Shown: one piece after another, positions 7,173-9,847 of the stretch
Position numbering within the stretch: the first letter of the stretch is position 1
How the letters are laid out: each line of letters starts with the position of its first letter
NCBI GenBank assembly: GCA_044356305.1
Contig: JBIKWM010000061.1
Location: 1-9,847 of the forward strand
Direction of reading: 5' to 3'
Length of the DNA: 9,847 nt
From: JBIKWM01 sp044356305
Lineage (GTDB): Bacteria > Bacteroidota > Bacteroidia > UBA10329
Notes under the pieces: generated by a model
What the model saw: only the letters and a program-made list of their open reading frames with translations
The model's database searches: none
What the model was told of the DNA's origin: nothing
Program-made: the position numbers and the translations under genes

Positions 7173-8180
7173 ATGTCAATGAGAACAGAGACGGGAAGCG
7201 GACTTTACAGCCGGTTGAGGTCGCGCATAGGCGACCGCAACACGGCTGTATTCCTTTTCTGCCTGCTGCTTTCGGGCATGTTCTGGGCCATGAACACCCT
7301 GAGCCTGCCCTACTCGGCCACCATGCACGTGCGGGTGAGTTTCAGCGGGCTGCCCACCGATAGGCTGGTGCTGGGTGCCGACTCGTTGCCCATGACCCTG
7401 AGCGTAAAGGCCAGCGGGTACCGTCTGTTGCTCAACCGACTGAACCCCGCACTGACCGAAATGGCCGTTGACCTTCGGCCGGGCACCCTGCGCAAGACGC
7501 GCACCGGGGCCACCGAGCAGTACATGCTCATATCCACTGCCAACATGGCCATTTACCGAGCGGCCCTGCCGGCAGGGTATGAACTGTCGGCCATCAGCCC
7601 CGACACGGTGGTGTTCTCGTTGGCGCAGAAAGCCACGCGCATGGTGCCGGTAAGGGTGACCACCAACCTCTCCTTTGCCGAGGGGCACGGGCTGGGCGCA
7701 CCCATTGCGGTAAGTCCGGCACAGATAGAACTGAGCGGCCCCAGCCAGATACTCGACACCCTGACCGAAGTGGTGGTGGGCCCATTGGTGCTTCAGGACC
7801 TGAGCGAACCGGTACAGACCGATGTGCCTCTGCCGGCCGGCCTGCGGAGCCTGGGCCTGCGCACGGGCACATCGGTGGTATCGGTGCGGCTGGAGGTGAG
7901 CAGGCTGGTTGAGTGCAGGTTGCGCATTGCCATAGCCCTGACCGATGAGGGCCGCGACCGCACCGTGCGCTTGCTGCCCGACAGCACCGAGGTGGTGTTT
8001 CAGGTGCCCATGGCCAGGTACAAAGAGGTGTATGCCGACCTGTTCATGGCCGAGGCCCGCCTCACCGACTCGATAGCCGCACACAGCACCTCCGTACGGG
8101 TGCATCTGCCCAAGGCACCCGAATGGGCCAGCCATGTGCGGATAGACCCCGAGCAGGTGGAATTCATCATCCTGAAGTGA
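7173..8180 (+). CDS. YbbR-like domain membrane protein
   Basis: A 335-residue protein with a basic N-terminus, one membrane segment at about residues 25-43 and a long extracytoplasmic part. This part has beta-rich YbbR-type repeats. One is clear at about 155-242: VPVRVTTNLSFAEGHGLGAP, then SPAQIELSGPSQILDTLTEV and VGPLVLQDLSEPVQTDVPL. Earlier and later segments (about 48-150 and 248-335) look like divergent copies. In Firmicutes the YbbR protein CdaR controls a diadenylate cyclase; in Bacteroidota the role is not established, and no cdaA lies next to it here. The gene starts 21 bp after yajC; an alternative ATG is at 7179. Its stop overlaps the coaE start by one base. The yajC-YbbR-coaE order is, from memory, a recurring one in this phylum, which supports the call despite divergent sequence. 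Confidence 0.82.
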   Translation: MSMRTETGSGLYSRLRSRIGDRNTAVFLFCLLLSGMFWAMNTLSLPYSATMHVRVSFSGLPTDRLVLGADSLPMTLSVKASGYRLLLNRLNPALTEMAVDLRPGTLRKTRTGATEQYMLISTANMAIYRAALPAGYELSAISPDTVVFSLAQKATRMVPVRVTTNLSFAEGHGLGAPIAVSPAQIELSGPSQILDTLTEVVVGPLVLQDLSEPVQTDVPLPAGLRSLGLRTGTSVVSVRLEVSRLVECRLRIAIALTDEGRDRTVRLLPDSTEVVFQVPMARYKEVYADLFMAEARLTDSIAAHSTSVRVHLPKAPEWASHVRIDPEQVEFIILK

Positions 8181-8794
8181 TGGAGAAGCCATTGATAGTA
8201 GGTGTGACGGGGGGCATCGGCAGCGGCAAATCGACCGTGTGCCGCATGTTCAAAGCACTGGGAGTGCCCGTGTACGAAGCCGATGCGCGGGCCAGGGCCA
8301 TTCTGGATGAGGATGCCGGGCTGCGCGATGCGATACGGATGACATTCGGTGAGGAAGTGATTCGGGACGATGGCACGATAGACCGGCCGGTGCTTGCAGC
8401 GAAAGTGTTCGGTGAAGCCAACCGCGCACGACTGGCCGAGTTGAATGCGCTGGTGCATCCGGCAGTGTTTGCCGACACGGTGAGATGGATAGAGGCGCAC
8501 CGCGACCATGCGTATGTGATAAAGGAAGCCGCCATCCTGTTTGAGAGCGGGGCCTACCAGGGGGTGCATGTGAAGGTGACCGTGACAGCCCCCGAAGCGG
8601 TGCGCCTGGCGCGGGTGATGGAACGTGACGGCACAGGCCGGGCCTTGGTGCAGGCCCGCATGGCGAGCCAATGGCCCGAAGAGAAGAAAGTGGCCCTGAG
8701 CGATGATGTGATCGTAAACGATGGCCTCAGGCCCTTGCTGCCGCAGGTGCTTGCGCTGCACGAGAAGTTGATGCGCAGGGCAATGGGGAATTAG
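8180..8794 (+). CDS. coaE: Dephospho-CoA kinase
   Basis: A 204-residue cytoplasmic P-loop kinase that phosphorylates the 3'-hydroxyl of dephospho-CoA to give coenzyme A. The Walker A motif GGIGSGKS is at residues 11-18. Other family features are YEADARARAIL (32-42), the LNALVHP motif near residue 90, ILFESGAY in the substrate-binding region, and ARVMERDG followed by QARMASQW in the lid. Length is typical. The start is ATG 8180 in the sequence TGATGG, overlapping the stop of the YbbR gene. A longer frame from 8123 would add 19 residues that do not belong to the family, so it is rejected. It supplies CoA, the substrate of AccD elsewhere in the window. No clear terminator follows; a 14-bp direct repeat starts inside its last codons. 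Confidence 0.95.
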   Translation: MEKPLIVGVTGGIGSGKSTVCRMFKALGVPVYEADARARAILDEDAGLRDAIRMTFGEEVIRDDGTIDRPVLAAKVFGEANRARLAELNALVHPAVFADTVRWIEAHRDHAYVIKEAAILFESGAYQGVHVKVTVTAPEAVRLARVMERDGTGRALVQARMASQWPEEKKVALSDDVIVNDGLRPLLPQVLALHEKLMRRAMGN

Positions 8795-8820
8795 GAATTA
8801 TCAATTAGGAATGGGCAATT
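8789..8820 (+). repeat. 14-bp tandem repeat across the coaE stop codon
   Basis: AATTAGGAATTATC (8789-8802) is followed by AATTAGGAATGGGC (8803-8816) and a partial third copy starting AATTGAAGGAT (8817). The first ten bases of the two full units are identical. The first unit contains the TAG stop of coaE. AT-rich words of this kind are common between genes in Bacteroidota; no function is evident. Confidence 0.7.
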
Positions 8821-8917
8821 GAAGGATGCCTATGGCAGATAGCGCGAAGCGGGCCTTTTGCTAGCGGGCACAGACTGCTTCAAACTAAGACCGCATAAGT
8901 GGGCAGGAGGAATACTT

Positions 8918-8934
8918 GGGGGGGCGCGGGGGGG
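8918..8934 (+). other. G-quadruplex motif in the convergent spacer
   Basis: Two runs of seven G are separated by CGC, so the sequence can be parsed as four G3 tracts with loops of 1, 3 and 1 nt, a textbook quadruplex pattern. It lies between the convergent coaE unit and the gene ending at 9078. The rest of the 283-bp spacer (8795-9077) holds short repeats and a hairpin but no gene I can support. Confidence 0.55.
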
Positions 8935-9002
8935 TACTCCATAGCTATCAGTCTAATCGGTACCCGCCTACTCTCTCCCAGCTTTTCGGCTTCCGCTGTT
9001 CT

Positions 9003-9023
9003 GATTGTCGATTGTTGATTGCA
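9003..9023. repeat. Three 7-bp tandem repeats
   Basis: GATTGTC, GATTGTT and GATTGCA follow each other without gaps. Only the last two bases vary. No function can be assigned. Confidence 0.6.
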
Positions 9024-9031
9024 GATATGAA

Positions 9032-9065
9032 GAGTCCTCCAAGGCCATACGACCTCGGAGGACTC
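9032..9065 (-). terminator. 13-bp hairpin after the right-end gene, probable terminator
   Basis: On the minus strand GAGTCCTCCGAGG and CCTTGGAGGACTC pair over 13 positions, with one G·U, around an 8-nt loop, starting 12 bp after the stop codon at 9078. On the plus strand the same position is an A/C mismatch, so the fold favours the minus-strand RNA. The T run that follows is poor (TTCATAT), so it may stabilise the mRNA end rather than terminate by itself. Confidence 0.65.
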
Positions 9066-9077
9066 CGCTGCATCAAT

Positions 9078-9701
9078 TCACACCTCTCCTTTAACGGTAA
9101 TGGAGGTGGGTTCGCTGAACAGGCCCACTTCGGCATCGTCAACCACATAGACGGCCTTGTAGGTCCAAATTTGGCTGGTGCCAGCGGGTGGCAGGGCGCT
9201 CTTGTCGAGGTAATTGGGGCGGGCGTCAAAGGCGAGTTTTACCCATTCGCCCCGCTCGTTCTGCTTGTAGATGTTGATGCCATCGGCCTTGAGCTTCTTC
9301 CACTTGATGAGCACCTGCTGTGCGGCCATTTCGAGAATCAGATCTGGCTTGTAGGTGCTGTAGTCGGGGGTGATGCTGGGCCCTTCTATGCCCAGGAGCT
9401 CGCCCTGCCCGGTGGTGTAGGCCGAGGCGGTCTTGACGCGTTTCATGGCCGGACGGATGACATCGGTGAGGGCCGTGGCGGTGGCGGAATCTCTGTTCGA
9501 TACGGCATTGCGGGCGGCATTCTCGGCCGCAATGGCGGCATCGATGGCCGTTATCACATCACCGGCCGCATCGGTGCAGTCCGTGACCTCGGTAGGGGTC
9601 ATACCAAGGGGCGGGCCAATGGTGGGCAGCTTGTTGATGAAATTCTGCAACCAGTTGCGCTGGTCGCCCACACGGGTGGGGAAGTAATCTCCTTTTGCCA
9701 T
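9078..9701 (-). CDS. Uncharacterised protein with helical N-terminal half and FN3-like C-terminal half
   Basis: A 207-residue protein starting MAKGDYFPTRVGDQRNWLQN. I know this only as an uncharacterised Bacteroidota type of protein whose N-termini carry a D-Y-hydrophobic-P motif followed by a W-xx-N/F-hydrophobic helix. Residues 36-82 are alanine- and aspartate-rich and probably helical (AAGDVITAIDAAIAAENAARN). Residues about 117-205 look like one fibronectin-III-type beta sandwich, with strands QQVLIKWKK, GINIYKQ, GEWVKLAF, IWTYKAVYVVD and the closing EPTSITVKG. There is no signal peptide or membrane segment. ATG 9701 is preferred; an in-frame GTG at 9785 would add 28 proline-rich, unconserved-looking residues. 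Upstream is a 21-bp palindromic array; downstream is a hairpin. The long plus-strand frame opposite it (8916-9716) looks like a shadow. Function is unknown; a structural or binding role is only a guess. Confidence 0.75.
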   Translation of the reverse strand: MAKGDYFPTRVGDQRNWLQNFINKLPTIGPPLGMTPTEVTDCTDAAGDVITAIDAAIAAENAARNAVSNRDSATATALTDVIRPAMKRVKTASAYTTGQGELLGIEGPSITPDYSTYKPDLILEMAAQQVLIKWKKLKADGINIYKQNERGEWVKLAFDARPNYLDKSALPPAGTSQIWTYKAVYVVDDAEVGLFSEPTSITVKGEV

Positions 9702-9775
9702 GGTGCTGATTGTTAATTGGTTGATGGATTGATCAGGGAGTGATTCTGGGTAGATGGAAGCCGTTGCGGGCCGTG

Positions 9776-9847
9776 TGCAGGGCACATTTCTTTGGAAGAA
9801 GTGTACACTTCTCTGGCAGAAGCGTACGCATCTGTGAAAGATGGGTA
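9776..9847. repeat. 21-bp tandem array of GTAC-centred palindromes, cut by window edge
   Basis: Units begin at 9776 (degenerate), 9797, 9818 and 9839 (partial, AGATGGGTA). The unit at 9797 holds a perfect 16-bp palindrome AGAAGTGTACACTTCT. The unit at 9818 holds AGAAGCGTACGCATCT, one mismatch short of perfect. The T-to-C and A-to-G differences between these units occur in matching arms, so the palindrome is kept. The array lies 75 bp upstream of the gene starting at 9701 and continues past the window. All three minus-strand frames are open through it, so a coding role in a partial gene cannot be excluded. Confidence 0.7.

Noticed and set aside
7176..8192. 338-residue minus-strand open frame opposite the YbbR gene
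   Set aside because: It is His/Gln/Gly-rich without recognisable structure, while the plus-strand frame has a membrane anchor, YbbR features and a fitting operon position.
8916..9716. 266-residue plus-strand open frame opposite the right-end gene
   Set aside because: It begins in the G-run and crosses the hairpin, and its composition is glycine-rich without a fold. The minus-strand frame has a plausible start, two domains and a hairpin after its stop.
9713..9847. Partial minus-strand coding frame reading heptapeptide repeats through the 21-bp array
   Set aside because: All three frames are open there because the unit length is a multiple of three, and the differences between units are not biased to third codon positions. 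Kept only as an alternative in the array finding.

Overview
The window looks like a chromosomal segment from a member of the Bacteroidota with a fairly high G+C content. The reasons are: promoter boxes of the TAnnTTTG type; a lack of clear Shine-Dalgarno sequences; a class I (DhnA-type) aldolase next to accD; a membrane pyrophosphatase with Na+-type residues; an AraC regulator with the small N-terminal domain common in that phylum; and the gene string DUF1573 - yajC - YbbR - coaE. No tRNA, rRNA, insertion sequence, CRISPR array or phage gene was found.

Left half (1-5294), all on the minus strand. A SAM-dependent methyltransferase is cut by the left window edge. Upstream of it is hppA, an ion-pumping pyrophosphatase with its own promoter and a strong intrinsic terminator. 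Further upstream is a pair, fba (class I fructose-bisphosphate aldolase) then accD (acetyl-CoA carboxylase beta subunit), probably co-transcribed from a promoter at about 5321. These three genes belong to central carbon flow and energy conservation: glycolysis/gluconeogenesis, the first step of fatty-acid synthesis, and recovery of energy from the pyrophosphate released by biosynthesis.

Middle (5295-8794), all on the plus strand. A 266-bp divergent spacer carries a perfect 12-bp palindrome and repeated TCGAATC words. It leads into an AraC-family regulator whose N-terminal domain has lost the cysteines I expect there. A new promoter then drives a compact unit: DUF1573 lipoprotein, YajC (Sec accessory), a YbbR-domain membrane protein and CoaE (last step of CoA synthesis). 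Its members overlap or lie within about 21 bp of each other.

Right end (8795-9847). A 283-bp spacer between convergent genes contains short tandem repeats, a G-quadruplex motif and a 13-bp hairpin. Beyond it, on the minus strand, is an uncharacterised 207-residue protein with an alanine-rich helical N-terminal half and a fibronectin-III-like C-terminal half. Upstream of that gene is a 21-bp tandem array of GTAC-centred palindromes running off the window edge. This gene and array are the least explained and most interesting part. The rest is mostly housekeeping, and I see no defence or biosynthetic gene cluster.
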